DNA from: Variovorax sp. V93
GTDB lineage: Bacteria > Pseudomonadota > Gammaproteobacteria > Burkholderiales > Burkholderiaceae_C
Assembly (NCBI RefSeq): GCF_041154485.1
Contig: NZ_AP028670.1
Span: 1,116,001-1,180,000 of the forward strand
DNA length: 64,000 nucleotides
Reading direction: 5' to 3'
Below are positions 45,556-54,158 of the stretch, piece by piece (the first letter of the stretch is position 1; every line of letters starts with the position of its first letter). A program made the translations under genes and the position numbers. The notes beneath the pieces were generated by a model. The model ran no database searches. It was not told the DNA's origin and saw only the letters and a list, made by a program, of their open reading frames with translations.

Positions 45556-46389
45556 ATGTTCCTCCCCCCGCAAATTGCAGAGGTCACCGTTGACCAGGCG
45601 TGGCGCTACGAGACGCCGTACCCTCCTTTGGGGTTTCGACCTCTGGCCGAGGGGGCGCTCGGCAACGGAGATACGTTTGGGCTCTACTGGCCCATCGGGC
45701 TGGAAGCGCGGGAGCCCATCGTGGTCGAGACATGGCACGATTCATGGCAGATCCAACCGGTGTACTCTTCGCTTTCCTCATTCCTGGTCGCGCTCGCGAA
45801 GGCTGAGGACGCATACCCTGAACCTCCTTCCCTCGTGGAGGACCCGCGCTCCCCGCGGGCGCTTCTCGAGGATGCGAAGCGGAAGGTGCAGGCGCAAGCC
45901 GTGGCAGAGGCTGTCCAGCTCTTGGAAAGAGCACTGGACGTTCTGCCCGAGTACACGGACGCCCTTTGCCTTCTGTGGGCCCAGCATGTTCGGCAAGGGC
46001 GCATCGATGAGGCGCTTGCAGTCGCGATCAGGGCCATCATTGCTCCACCGTCATTGGGAGGTCGCGCGACCAGGCCGCTCAGATGGCTGCAGGCGCAAGG
46101 CGAAGCGCCGGCCTTGGAGCACGATCCCATCTGGCAAGCACGCGCTGAACTCAAGCTGTCCTATGGAGGCGCGAAGGAGAACGGCGACTACGCCATCTAT
46201 CGCTCTGCCATCCAGGCCTACCTGGGCGCCTCGCGATACGTTGAGGCGAGCATGCTCATGCAAACCTATGCGGAACTGATGCAGGCGGAGACGGTCGCCT
46301 TCCAAGAGCGGCACGGTTTTGTGAAGGCGGAATTCCTGGCTGCGCAGATTGCCGCCAGCGCCAGGCTGCCGCATGGGCCAAGGGCCTGA
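45556..46389 (+). CDS. uncharacterised protein with SUKH-like and TPR-like parts
   Basis: A 277-residue cytoplasmic protein. The N-terminal third (GDTFGLYWPIGLEAREPIVVETWHD, SSLSSFLVAL) resembles SMI1/KNR4-type SUKH domains. The middle and C-terminus are helical with TPR-like repeats: AEAVQLLERALDVLPEYTDALCLLWAQHVRQGRIDEAL. I cannot assign a function. SUKH domains often occur in toxin immunity and contact-dependent systems, but no toxin gene is seen next to it. Confidence 0.7.
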   Translation: MFLPPQIAEVTVDQAWRYETPYPPLGFRPLAEGALGNGDTFGLYWPIGLEAREPIVVETWHDSWQIQPVYSSLSSFLVALAKAEDAYPEPPSLVEDPRSPRALLEDAKRKVQAQAVAEAVQLLERALDVLPEYTDALCLLWAQHVRQGRIDEALAVAIRAIIAPPSLGGRATRPLRWLQAQGEAPALEHDPIWQARAELKLSYGGAKENGDYAIYRSAIQAYLGASRYVEASMLMQTYAELMQAETVAFQERHGFVKAEFLAAQIAASARLPHGPRA

Positions 46390-46419
46390 GTGCCCCGCGC
46401 AGACGCTTTGAGAATCCAC

Positions 46420-46854
46420 ATGATCCAAATGAGACAACCCGAAGACGCACCGCTCGCATTTCAAACCGCCTGGAACAACCACGACATGGTGTCTCTTGGA
46501 GCACTGTTCCACGAGGACGCGACATTCGTGAATCGGTTCGGGCACTACGTGCGCGGCGCCGGGAAGATCGTCGATCTGCATGCCCCCATCCACGCAACCA
46601 TCTACAGCGATTCCACGCTCGAGAACCAGCTCATCGACCTGGTCACCCTTGCCGACGGCGTGGTGGTCATGCACTTCTGGAGTCGCCTCCGGGTCGGTGC
46701 CGCGCACCCGGCAGGTCCGCACGCCGTCGACACGCTGATTCTTGCCGTGCTGACGGAGCGGGCTGGCGAGTGGCGAATCAAGGCGCTCGAGAACGTCACC
46801 CTGACGAATCCGCGCACGGGAGAAACCGTGCTGAGAGACGAGCAAGGCTCCTGA
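46420..46854 (+). CDS. SnoaL/NTF2-like (SgcJ/EcaC-type) protein
   Basis: A 144-residue alpha+beta barrel-type protein. Pattern: PLAFQTAWNNHDMVSLGALFHEDATFVNRFGHYVRGAGKIVD, then a His/Tyr pocket and DTLILAVLTERAGEWRIKALENVTL at the end. This is typical of NTF2-like proteins of unknown or ketosteroid-isomerase-like activity. I prefer ATG 46420; GTG 46390 immediately after the previous stop is possible. Co-directional with the SUKH/TPR protein gene. Confidence 0.82.
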   Translation: MIQMRQPEDAPLAFQTAWNNHDMVSLGALFHEDATFVNRFGHYVRGAGKIVDLHAPIHATIYSDSTLENQLIDLVTLADGVVVMHFWSRLRVGAAHPAGPHAVDTLILAVLTERAGEWRIKALENVTLTNPRTGETVLRDEQGS

Positions 46855-46963
46855 TCGTGCAGGGACGATATCGACCTCGAGCGCCGCGTGGGAGACGGGC
46901 GTGGGTTGCCGATGACACCATGCTGCGGTAGCCTGCCGGCTCCAATACTGCGAGGAGTCTCCG

Positions 46964-47641
46964 ATGCCCAGTCGCTTCATTCTTTCCACTGGCGCCGCCG
47001 TCGCCGCCGCCCTGATCATCGGTTGCGGAGCGATGGGGTCATCGGGCGGCAAGTCCATGAGCTTCTTCATCACCAGCGTCAACCCCGGAAAGGGCGGCGA
47101 CCTCGGCGGCCTGGCCGGAGCCGACCGCTTCTGCCAATCGCTGGCCACGAGTGCCGGGGCGGGCGACAAGACTTGGCGCGCTTACTTGAGCACCGTCGCC
47201 GCGAACGGACAGCCGGCTGTCAATGCGCGCGACCGGATCGGCACCGGCCCCTGGACCAACGCCAAGGGAGTGGTCGTCGCCACCAGCGTGGCCGACCTGC
47301 ACAGCGCCAACGCAAAGGTGGGCAAGGACACCTCGTTGACCGAGAAGGGCGAAGTTGTCTCCGGCTTCGGCGATCCGGTCAACCGCCACGACATCCTCAC
47401 CGGCTCGCGCCCTGACGGAACCGTGGCCGTGCCCGAACCCGGCAAGGACACCACGTGCGGCAATTGGACCCGAAGCGACGGCGGCTCCGCCATCGTGGGT
47501 CACCACGACCACAAGGGCACCAATCCCGATCCGGTAGCCAACGCGTCGTGGAACTCCTCGCACGGTACGCGCGGCTGCAGCGTCGACCAGCTCAAAATGA
47601 GCGGCAGCGCCGGGCTGATGTACTGCTTTGCGGCCAACTGA
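46964..47641 (+). CDS. exported lipoprotein with endostatin/lectin-like domain
   Basis: A 225-residue protein. The signal ends in the lipobox LIIGC, so it should be a lipoprotein. The mature part has GGLAGADRFCQSLATSAGAGDKTWRAYLST, NARDRIGTGPW, HDILTGSRPDG, TCGNWTRSDGGS, HHDHKG, SWNSSHGTRGCS and a final LMYCF. The Cys pattern and motifs resemble the bacterial C-type-lectin/endostatin-like family common in Rhizobiales. Carbohydrate binding is possible but not shown. RBS GAGGAG precedes the ATG. Confidence 0.75.
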   Translation: MPSRFILSTGAAVAAALIIGCGAMGSSGGKSMSFFITSVNPGKGGDLGGLAGADRFCQSLATSAGAGDKTWRAYLSTVAANGQPAVNARDRIGTGPWTNAKGVVVATSVADLHSANAKVGKDTSLTEKGEVVSGFGDPVNRHDILTGSRPDGTVAVPEPGKDTTCGNWTRSDGGSAIVGHHDHKGTNPDPVANASWNSSHGTRGCSVDQLKMSGSAGLMYCFAAN

Positions 47642-47728
47642 CCTTGGCAGATGGGCGGCCCTCGGTCCGCCCGGCGTGCGAGCGCAGGCTGCCGACGTCC
47701 AGAAATTGACTCGAATCCCGGGGAAGCG

Positions 47729-48226
47729 ATGGTGGGAAAGCAACTCCAGATTGCCATGAATGAGGCGGACGAGAAGGACTTCGTCGCGTTCTTGCGCAGC
47801 GCGGCCGACATCCGGTTGATCGAGGCTTTTGCGCCCACGATCGAAGAGCTGTGGGTGGACGACTTCCATCCCATCTTCAAGGGGCATCACACCTATGCAA
47901 TCTGGAATACGGCATTTGCGTGGACGCCCGAATACGGAACTGTGGGCGAGCAAGCCCACGATCCGAACAGCGTCGGTTGGCGCTACGTGTCGAATGCCGA
48001 CGGCGCCCCGCTGCTGCACATGACGCGCAGCAATTCGCTGTCGGGTGTCTCCGGCCGCTTGTTCTGGGCAAAGGACTTCGCTGCCCCCGGTGGACTGGCA
48101 TACGACGTTGCTTCCTTCTCCCAGTGGATTGACTCGGTCTGGCGGTGGGTTCGCCGGCACGGGAAGAAGTCGAAGGACCTGGACCGGCCCGCAGGGGCGT
48201 ACGGGACCAAACCGGCCGTTCGCTGA
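47729..48226 (+). CDS. uncharacterised protein
   Basis: A 165-residue acidic-to-basic protein starting at ATG 47729 after GGGGAAGCG. It contains LIEAFAPTIEELWVDDFHPIFKGHHTYAIWNTAFAWTPEYG, then FSQWIDSVWRWVRRHGKKS. No family is recognised. Trp-rich pattern suggests a structural or immunity-like protein. It follows the lipoprotein gene by 87 bp, in the same direction. Confidence 0.65.
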   Translation: MVGKQLQIAMNEADEKDFVAFLRSAADIRLIEAFAPTIEELWVDDFHPIFKGHHTYAIWNTAFAWTPEYGTVGEQAHDPNSVGWRYVSNADGAPLLHMTRSNSLSGVSGRLFWAKDFAAPGGLAYDVASFSQWIDSVWRWVRRHGKKSKDLDRPAGAYGTKPAVR

Positions 48227-48362
48227 TGACCGTCTCGCGAAGCCGCAGCCTCGGTTCTGTCGTTCGGCCCCCGCGCATCTGAGTTGAATTTTTAATTCTT
48301 TGGAACTACTCGACCTCCGGCATGCCCGCCGGATGTTGATTTTTGGCGCGCGACATTCAACA

Positions 48363-48394
48363 CTTTGTTACCGAATGCTCATTCGATAACAAAG
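48363..48394 (+). other. long inverted repeat before an ESPR-type remnant
   Basis: CTTTGTTACCGAATG and CATTCGATAACAAAG form 15-bp arms with one mismatch and only CT between them. The hairpin ends 3 bp before the GGAGG ribosome site of the downstream ESPR frame. It could be an RNA hairpin or an operator dyad. It has no T-run after the stem. Confidence 0.5.
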
Positions 48395-48406
48395 TTGGAG
48401 GGGTCT

Positions 48407-48574
48407 GTGAACCACATCTACCGCGTCGTCTTCGACCGGCTGCTCGGCCGCGCCCGGGTGGTTTCCGAACTCGCGCGCAGCACCACACGCATATTCCGAG
48501 TGAAAAGTGGTGGTGCTCTCGATACGGCACGAGCGGGAGTTGTGCTGCGGGTTGCCCCCAAGCCATCCATCTGA
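48407..48574 (+). pseudogene. remnant of a type V secretion (autotransporter/hemagglutinin) gene start, ESPR domain
   Basis: The frame starts with GTG 48407, preceded by GGAGGGG, and reads NHIYRVVFDRLLGRARVVSELARS. This matches the extended signal peptide region (ESPR), for which MNKIYRVVWN...VVSELA is the consensus at the start of large autotransporters and TpsA proteins. After about 25 residues homology ends, and the frame stops after 55 codons, where an IS481-like relic begins on the other strand. The rest of the protein is lost. Confidence 0.6.
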
Positions 48575-48775
48575 CGAGGGCCGCGGAAGACCTGACCGCC
48601 AGCGGTCGGCCATGACCGGGCACTGAGGGGTGCTGCCAGCTTGCCAGGGCATCGGTTCGCTGGGCTGAGTTCTGGAAGTCCAACCGCAGGCCCACACGCG
48701 TCGCGCGGACTGGATGAACCCCTCGGCCTTGCCGTTGGTCCGTGAAGCGAATTTGAAATCGGTGAACGGCCGCTT
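48575..48775 (-). pseudogene. IS481-family transposase remnant, C-terminal part with frameshift
   Basis: On the minus strand the translation RTNGKAEGFIQSARRVWACGWT matches the conserved end of the IS481/IS3-type catalytic domain (RTNGKAERFIQ, whose Glu is the last D-D-E residue). The continuation NSAQRTDALASWQH is in another frame, showing a frameshift. No terminal repeats or intact 5' part are visible. It is a fossil, not an active element. The repeat copy at 48596 lies within it. Confidence 0.6.
48596..48622 (-). repeat. copy of the TGGCCGAC-type dispersed repeat
   Basis: On the minus strand it reads CCGGTCATGGCCGACCGCT, matching the core of the repeats in the 54.7-62.7 kb arm. It is the only copy seen outside that arm and is in the opposite orientation. 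Confidence 0.4.
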
Positions 48776-48883
48776 TGAAGTTTTCGCGGCGACGTATTCG
48801 CAGCCGGTGTTCCAACCGATGAGCGCTGCACCTGCATGCTGGCCGGCGGGCCCTGCCGGCGCCGGGTAGAGAATCCAGGGCTT

Positions 48884-49909
48884 ATGGAACTCCGATCGCT
48901 GCGCTACTTCATCGCCGTGCTGGAAGCGGGCAGCCTTTCGCGCGCCGCGGGTGCGCTGTACGTGGCGCAACCCGCGCTCACGGCACAGATCAAGAAGCTT
49001 GAGGAGGAGCTTGGCACGCAGCTCTTCGAGCGTTCGCACGTCGGCGTCACGCCCACGGCGGCCGGGCTGCAGCTCTATCACGACGCGCGCAAGCTGCTGT
49101 CCGACGCCAGCGCGATGCGCGAGCGCCTGCAGCGCACGCCCGATGGGCCCGAGGGCTCGGTCACGGTGGCCGTACCTTTCCTTCTAGCCTCGCTGCTGCT
49201 CGGGCCGGCGCTGGCGCGGCTGAAACAAAGGCATCCACGCATTCGCGTGTTCGTCATCGACGACCTGAGCCTGATGGTGCGCAAGGCCATGGTCGAGCGG
49301 CGCGCGGACATCGGGATCCTGGTGGACAGCGATGAAGTGAACGGGCTCGATGTGAAGCCACTTGCGCGGGAGGCGATGTTCGTCTGCGGCTACGACGCCG
49401 ACGGCAAGGTTGCGGCCATGACCCTGCAGCCCGCCACCGGTGCATCGAAGAAGCGCAAGGCGACTAAGGTGCCGAGACCCGCGATGCCCTTCGCCCGTGC
49501 GGCCGGCCTCCCGCTGGTGCTGCAATCGCGCCGATTCAGCATTCGCGCGCAGGTCGAGCGCACTGCGTCGGACCTGGGCCTGGAGCTCAACATCGCGCAC
49601 GAGCACGATTCCGCTCGCGTGATCCGTTCGCTGTACTTGGCGGGCGCGGGCTTCACCTTTTCTCCCGCCTGCGCCCTGGGCGACGCGCCAGCGGGCGGCA
49701 AGCAGTGGCTGGTGGCGCGCGTGGTGCGTCCCGAACTGGCGCGTACCTACTTTCTTGCAACCCCGTCAGCGCGCGAGCCCGACCCCGCGACCCGGGCAGT
49801 GATGGACGTGCTCGTCGAAGAAACGCGCCGCATGATCGCATCGGGCCGCTGGGAGGCGGAGTTCCTGTTGGGAGAGAGCTCCGCACCAGGAGCGTCAGGC
49901 AAGCCATAG
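48884..49909 (+). CDS. LysR-family transcriptional regulator (Nac/CbbR-like group)
   Basis: A 341-residue regulator. The HTH is MELRSLRYFIAVLEAGSLSR followed by AAGALYVAQPALTAQIKKLEEELG, with the classic start of the Nac subgroup. It has a short Lys/Arg-rich insert (KKRKATKVPRPAMP) in the effector domain. It is co-directional with a CoA ligase, ACAD and Bug gene; the 137-bp gap contains a 9-bp inverted repeat. It may regulate that operon. Confidence 0.9.
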   Translation: MELRSLRYFIAVLEAGSLSRAAGALYVAQPALTAQIKKLEEELGTQLFERSHVGVTPTAAGLQLYHDARKLLSDASAMRERLQRTPDGPEGSVTVAVPFLLASLLLGPALARLKQRHPRIRVFVIDDLSLMVRKAMVERRADIGILVDSDEVNGLDVKPLAREAMFVCGYDADGKVAAMTLQPATGASKKRKATKVPRPAMPFARAAGLPLVLQSRRFSIRAQVERTASDLGLELNIAHEHDSARVIRSLYLAGAGFTFSPACALGDAPAGGKQWLVARVVRPELARTYFLATPSAREPDPATRAVMDVLVEETRRMIASGRWEAEFLLGESSAPGASGKP

Positions 49910-49932
49910 CGCCGGGCACGCCGAGTTGGCAG

Positions 49933-49955
49933 GGCCATCAACTCTTTTGATGGCC
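49933..49955 (+). other. inverted repeat after LysR gene
   Basis: GGCCATCAA and TTGATGGCC are perfect 9-bp arms around CTCTT, 23 bp after the LysR stop and 91 bp before the CoA ligase start. Without a T-run it is as likely a LysR operator for the downstream operon as a terminator. Confidence 0.5.
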
Positions 49956-50046
49956 GCGCATCAGCAATCCGTATTTGTTGTTGCGCGCCTTCCGCTGCCA
50001 AAGTCGTCTCCATCCCGTGCCGTGGCTCGGACATCCAGGAGACAAC

Positions 50047-51615
50047 TTGCAAACCACAGCCCCCGAGATCGCCAACGTCGGCGAGCTCACATCCCGTGCC
50101 GCTCGCATCCACGCGAAGCGGCTTGCCGTCACCAGCGCGCAGCGCTCGGCCACCTACGAAGAACTTGAGCAGCGCTCCAATCGTCTGGCCAACGCGCTGT
50201 GCGGCCTCGGCTTGCAGCGCGGCGACCGCGTGGGCGTGTACCTGCCGAACTGCATCGAAATCGTCGAGCTCGAACTGGCGTGCTACAAGGCCGCGCTCGT
50301 GAAGGCGCCCATCAACGCGCGGCTGGCGCCGGTCGAAGTGGCCGAGGTCATCGCGGACAGCGAGGCGACGCTGATCGTCACCACCGCCGAACGCGCCGAG
50401 AGCTTCTTGCCGCAGCTCAAGAGCGCGCCGCGCCTGCTGCTGCTCGACGCCGCGGAAGACTCCCCCACGTCATACGAAGGCGCGCTTTCTCGCGCCAGCG
50501 ACCGCTTCACACCCGCACGGGTGAGCGCCGACGAACTCGCGGTGCTGCACTACACCTCGGGCTCCAGCGGCGTGCTCAAAGCCGCGATGCAGACCTTCGG
50601 CAACCGCCTCGCGCAACTGCGCAAGTTCCTGATGCGCGCCGACAACCTTCAGCCCGGCGACCTGCTGGGGCTGGTGGGACCGATCACGCACGCATCGGGC
50701 ATGCAGCTGGTGCCGGCGCTGTGCAGCGGCGCCACGATCCGGCTTTTCAGCGGCTTCGATCCCGGACGCTTCATCGCGGAAATGAAGCGCGAGCGCGTGA
50801 CCCACACCTTCATGGTGCCGACCATGATCAACATGCTGCTGGCCGAGGTGCAGGGCCGCTACCGCCCATTGCCCGACCTGCGGCGCCTGGGCTACGGCGC
50901 CGCGCCGATGGCGCCGGCTCGCATCATGCAGGCCATGGACGTGTTCGGCCCGGTGCTCTCGCAAGGCTATGGTGCGGGGGAGACGACCTCGGGCGTGTGC
51001 GGCCTGAGCGTTGAAGACCACCTGTTCGCGAGAGCCGCCATGCCCGAGCGGCTGGCATCGTGCGGGCGGCCGTTTCTCGAGTCGCGGGTGGACATCGTCG
51101 ACGACGAAGGCCAGCCGGTGGCCGCCGGTGAGATCGGCGAGATCGTGGTGGGAGGCGCCGATGTCTTCGCGGGCTACTGGCGCGCTCCCGAGCTCACGGC
51201 CGAGGTGCTGAAGAACGGCCGCTACCACACGGGCGACCTGGCACGTGTGGACGACGACGGCTACATCTACATTGTCGACCGCAAGAAGGACATGGTGATC
51301 AGCGGAGGCTTCAACGTGTACCCGTCGGAGGTCGAGGCGGTGTTGTACCAGCACGCCGCGGTCGATGAAGCGTGCGTGTTCAGTGTGCCGGACGACAAGT
51401 GGGGCGAGGCCGTGGCCGCGCACATCGTGTTGAAGGCCGGCTCGGCCGCGGACGCAGCCGCGCTCGATGCCTTCTGCGCCGAACGGCTTGCGGGCTTCAA
51501 GCGGCCGCGCCGCATCGAGTTTGTCGAGGCACTGCAGAAGAACGCCAACGGAAAAATCGCGCGCAAGGTCATCCAGTCGCCGTACTGGGTGGGCCACGAC
51601 CGCCGCGTGAACTGA
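50047..51615 (+). CDS. AMP-dependent acyl-CoA synthetase/ligase
   Basis: A 522-residue ANL-family enzyme. The start is TTG 50047, preceded by AGGAG (the only good ribosome site); the upstream in-frame ORF has no such site. The P-loop region reads LHYTSGSSGVLKAAMQT, where the usual TSGTTGxPKG is altered at the middle Thr and Pro/Gly positions. Other motifs are normal: LSQGYGAGETT, YHTGDLARVDDDGYIYIVDRKKD and NANGKIARK with the catalytic Lys. First gene of ligase-ACAD-Bug. The altered loop may change ATP handling or specificity. Confidence 0.9.
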   Translation: MQTTAPEIANVGELTSRAARIHAKRLAVTSAQRSATYEELEQRSNRLANALCGLGLQRGDRVGVYLPNCIEIVELELACYKAALVKAPINARLAPVEVAEVIADSEATLIVTTAERAESFLPQLKSAPRLLLLDAAEDSPTSYEGALSRASDRFTPARVSADELAVLHYTSGSSGVLKAAMQTFGNRLAQLRKFLMRADNLQPGDLLGLVGPITHASGMQLVPALCSGATIRLFSGFDPGRFIAEMKRERVTHTFMVPTMINMLLAEVQGRYRPLPDLRRLGYGAAPMAPARIMQAMDVFGPVLSQGYGAGETTSGVCGLSVEDHLFARAAMPERLASCGRPFLESRVDIVDDEGQPVAAGEIGEIVVGGADVFAGYWRAPELTAEVLKNGRYHTGDLARVDDDGYIYIVDRKKDMVISGGFNVYPSEVEAVLYQHAAVDEACVFSVPDDKWGEAVAAHIVLKAGSAADAAALDAFCAERLAGFKRPRRIEFVEALQKNANGKIARKVIQSPYWVGHDRRVN

Positions 51616-51629
51616 GAAGCCGCACAACC

Positions 51630-52877
51630 ATGACAACGCAAACCATTGCATCCGAGCCCACGGGCGCGGCCGCCGCTGCTTCCAGCGTGCGCTCTCCGCT
51701 GTTCGACGGACCGTTCGAAGGTTCGGAACGCGCGGCCGAATTGATTGCGCGCATCGGTGGCTTCATCGACGGCGAGCTGGCTGCGCTGGTCCGCGAGCAA
51801 GGCATCGATCACGAGCACGGTGCCGACAAAGCCACGCTGCAGCGCGTGTGGCGACGCTCGCATGAACTGGGCTTCTACGGCATGACGCTGCCCACGAAGA
51901 TGGGAGGCCTGGGGCTCTCGCTGCTCGACCACGTGTTGATCAAGGAATCGATCTACGCGAGCGGCTCGCCCCTGGCACCGCATGTGTTCGGAGAACTCAG
52001 CGGCCCGCCGCGCGTGGGAGCGCTGGCGCGCTATGCCACGCCGATGCAGCTCGCGAATTTCATCGTGCCGGTGGCGCAGGCCGAGAAGGCCATCTGCTTC
52101 GCGCTCACCGAGGCCGAGGCCGGCTCGGACCCCGGCGCGCTGCAGACGCAGGCGCGCCTCGAGGGCGACACCTATGTTGTCAACGGGCGCAAGCGCTTCA
52201 TCTCGGGCTCGCCCTTTGCGGACTACGCGGTGCTGATGGCGTCCACCTCCGACAACCCCGAACGACGCGAGATCTCGGCCTTCTTCGTCGACCTGCGCCA
52301 AGACGGCGTGGAGGTGAAGGCCGGCTACAAGACCATGGCGGGCCAGTCCACCACCGGCGACATCCTGCTGACCGATTGCCGCGTGCCCGCCGCCAACCTC
52401 ATCGGCGAGCCGGGCCGCGGTCTGGCGCTGGCGCTGGGCCGGATCACCGTCAACCGGCTGCTGCATTGCCCCGGCATGGTGGGCTTGGCCACGGTGGCTT
52501 TGAAGGATGCCCGCGACTACGCGCGCACGCGGCGCCAGTTCGGTCGGCCGATCGCTCAGTTCCAGGCCATCCAGCATTCGCTGGCCGACATGGCCACGCA
52601 GCTGGCTGCAGCGCGCGCGCTGATGATCTCGACCGCGCGCCAGCTCGACGCAGGCGGCGATGCGCGGGCCGATGCGTCGATGGCGAAGCTCTTCTGCTCG
52701 GAAGCGGCCTTTCGCATTGCCGACGCGGCGGTGCAGATCCACGGCGGCGAAGGCATCGTGCAGGGCCGGCGTGTGGAGTTCCTGTTCCGCATGCTTCGCA
52801 TGTACCGCGTGCTCACGGGCACCAGCGAGATACAGAAGAACATCATCGCGCGCGAGCTGCTCGGCGAGGCGCCGTAG
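51630..52877 (+). CDS. acyl-CoA dehydrogenase with non-canonical active site
   Basis: A 415-residue ACAD, 14 bp after the ligase gene. Motifs: ICFALTEAEAGSDPGALQ, NGRKRFISGSPFADYAVLM, VQIHGGEGIVQGRRVEF, and YRVLTGTSEIQKNIIAREL. The position of the MCAD base is Thr (LTGT), and the alternative IVD-type Glu in the helix-G segment is not evident (GRITVNRLLHCPG). This may be a partner subunit or an ACAD with a different base. The downstream Bug gene follows at 48 bp. Confidence 0.9.
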   Translation: MTTQTIASEPTGAAAAASSVRSPLFDGPFEGSERAAELIARIGGFIDGELAALVREQGIDHEHGADKATLQRVWRRSHELGFYGMTLPTKMGGLGLSLLDHVLIKESIYASGSPLAPHVFGELSGPPRVGALARYATPMQLANFIVPVAQAEKAICFALTEAEAGSDPGALQTQARLEGDTYVVNGRKRFISGSPFADYAVLMASTSDNPERREISAFFVDLRQDGVEVKAGYKTMAGQSTTGDILLTDCRVPAANLIGEPGRGLALALGRITVNRLLHCPGMVGLATVALKDARDYARTRRQFGRPIAQFQAIQHSLADMATQLAAARALMISTARQLDAGGDARADASMAKLFCSEAAFRIADAAVQIHGGEGIVQGRRVEFLFRMLRMYRVLTGTSEIQKNIIARELLGEAP

Positions 52878-52925
52878 GCAGGCCAGAACGAATCACAAAG
52901 CAAAAAAAACCGGAGACAAGCGAAA

Positions 52926-53930
52926 TTGAACAACGAACTTACCGATTGCATCGACCATTCACGCCGTGCGCTTTGCCGCGCACTGGCCGCAGCGCCTCTG
53001 CTGCCGTTCATGAACGTCGCAAAGGCCGCCGACCAATGGCCCAGCCGCCCCATCAAGTGGGTTGTGCCCTACCTGGCCGGCACCGGTCCCGACACCGGCG
53101 CGCGCATCCTCGCCGAGGCGGCCGGCCGCTTGCTTGGCCAACCCGTCGTCATCGAAAACAAGGGCGGTGCCGCCGGCAACATCGGCGCGCGCCAGGTTGC
53201 CCGTGCCGCGCCCGACGGATACACATGGATCTACTCCGCCGCGCCCATGGCGGCGAACGTGCTGATGTACCGCAGCCCCGGCTACGACGTGATGAAGGAC
53301 TTCCGCCATGTCATGCGGCTTACCACGTCGGATGTGCTGCTGGTCGTCAACCCGGCGTCGGGCATCGAGACGCTGCAGGACCTCGTTACCAAGGCGCGTG
53401 CCGCCCCCGGCAAGCTGGACTATGCCTCCGGCGGCGTGGGCACGCCGTCGCATCTTGGCGTGGAGCTGTTCCTCAATGCCGCGGACATCAGCGCCACTCA
53501 TGTTCCGTACAAGGGCGCGTCCGAGCTGGTCAACGCCGTGCTGGGCGGGCAGGTGAGCTTCGGCATGCCCATCTTCGCGGTGGCCTTCCCGCAGGTGAAG
53601 GCCGGCAAGCTCAAGGCACTGGGCGTTGCCGGCACGCGGCGCAACGCCAGCCTGCCAGACGTGCCAACGCTGGCCGAGCAAGGCGTGCAGGGAGTGCAAC
53701 TGACGTCATGGGGCGGGCTCTCGCTGCCCGCGGGCACGCCCGATGCGATCGCGGCGCGTGTTTACGAGGTCTTCAGCCAAATGCTCAAGGACCCCCAGGT
53801 GATCGCATCATTGAGCGAACTGGGTAGCCAGGTTTCGCCTTCGACACCCGAGGGTTATCTGCAGGTTATCCGGCATGAAGTCGAGTTGACAGGGCAGATG
53901 ATGAAGAGCGCCAAGATATCGCCGCTTTAG
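52926..53930 (+). CDS. Bug-family (TctC) periplasmic substrate-binding protein
   Basis: A 334-residue receptor starting at TTG 52926 after GGAGACAAGCGAAA. Export signal residues are RRALCRALAAAPLLPFMNVAKAAD, twin-Arg-like (HSRRAL). Mature motifs: WPSRPIKWVVPYLAGTGPDTG, GQPVVIENKGGAAGN, AAPDGYTWIYSAAP and THVPYKGASEL. Last gene of the LysR-ligase-ACAD-Bug unit. Confidence 0.9.
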   Translation: MNNELTDCIDHSRRALCRALAAAPLLPFMNVAKAADQWPSRPIKWVVPYLAGTGPDTGARILAEAAGRLLGQPVVIENKGGAAGNIGARQVARAAPDGYTWIYSAAPMAANVLMYRSPGYDVMKDFRHVMRLTTSDVLLVVNPASGIETLQDLVTKARAAPGKLDYASGGVGTPSHLGVELFLNAADISATHVPYKGASELVNAVLGGQVSFGMPIFAVAFPQVKAGKLKALGVAGTRRNASLPDVPTLAEQGVQGVQLTSWGGLSLPAGTPDAIAARVYEVFSQMLKDPQVIASLSELGSQVSPSTPEGYLQVIRHEVELTGQMMKSAKISPL

Positions 53931-54158
53931 AAAAAGCTCGCGCTGGGGTGCTCGGCCGAATGAACTGCCTTCGCGTTTTCCTTTTCCTTGTGAGGCGATG
54001 TTTTTATCAGGTCCTGCAGCGGCCGCCGAGCTTGGCTGTGCTTCAGAAATGAGCTCTGCGAAAACCAGCTTCGAGAGCTCGCTACTTCGGCTTTGGAGAC
54101 AGGCGATCGGCGGCCTCGGGTCCGAAGCCGTCTTCCGCTTCGATTTAAAGCGGACTTG

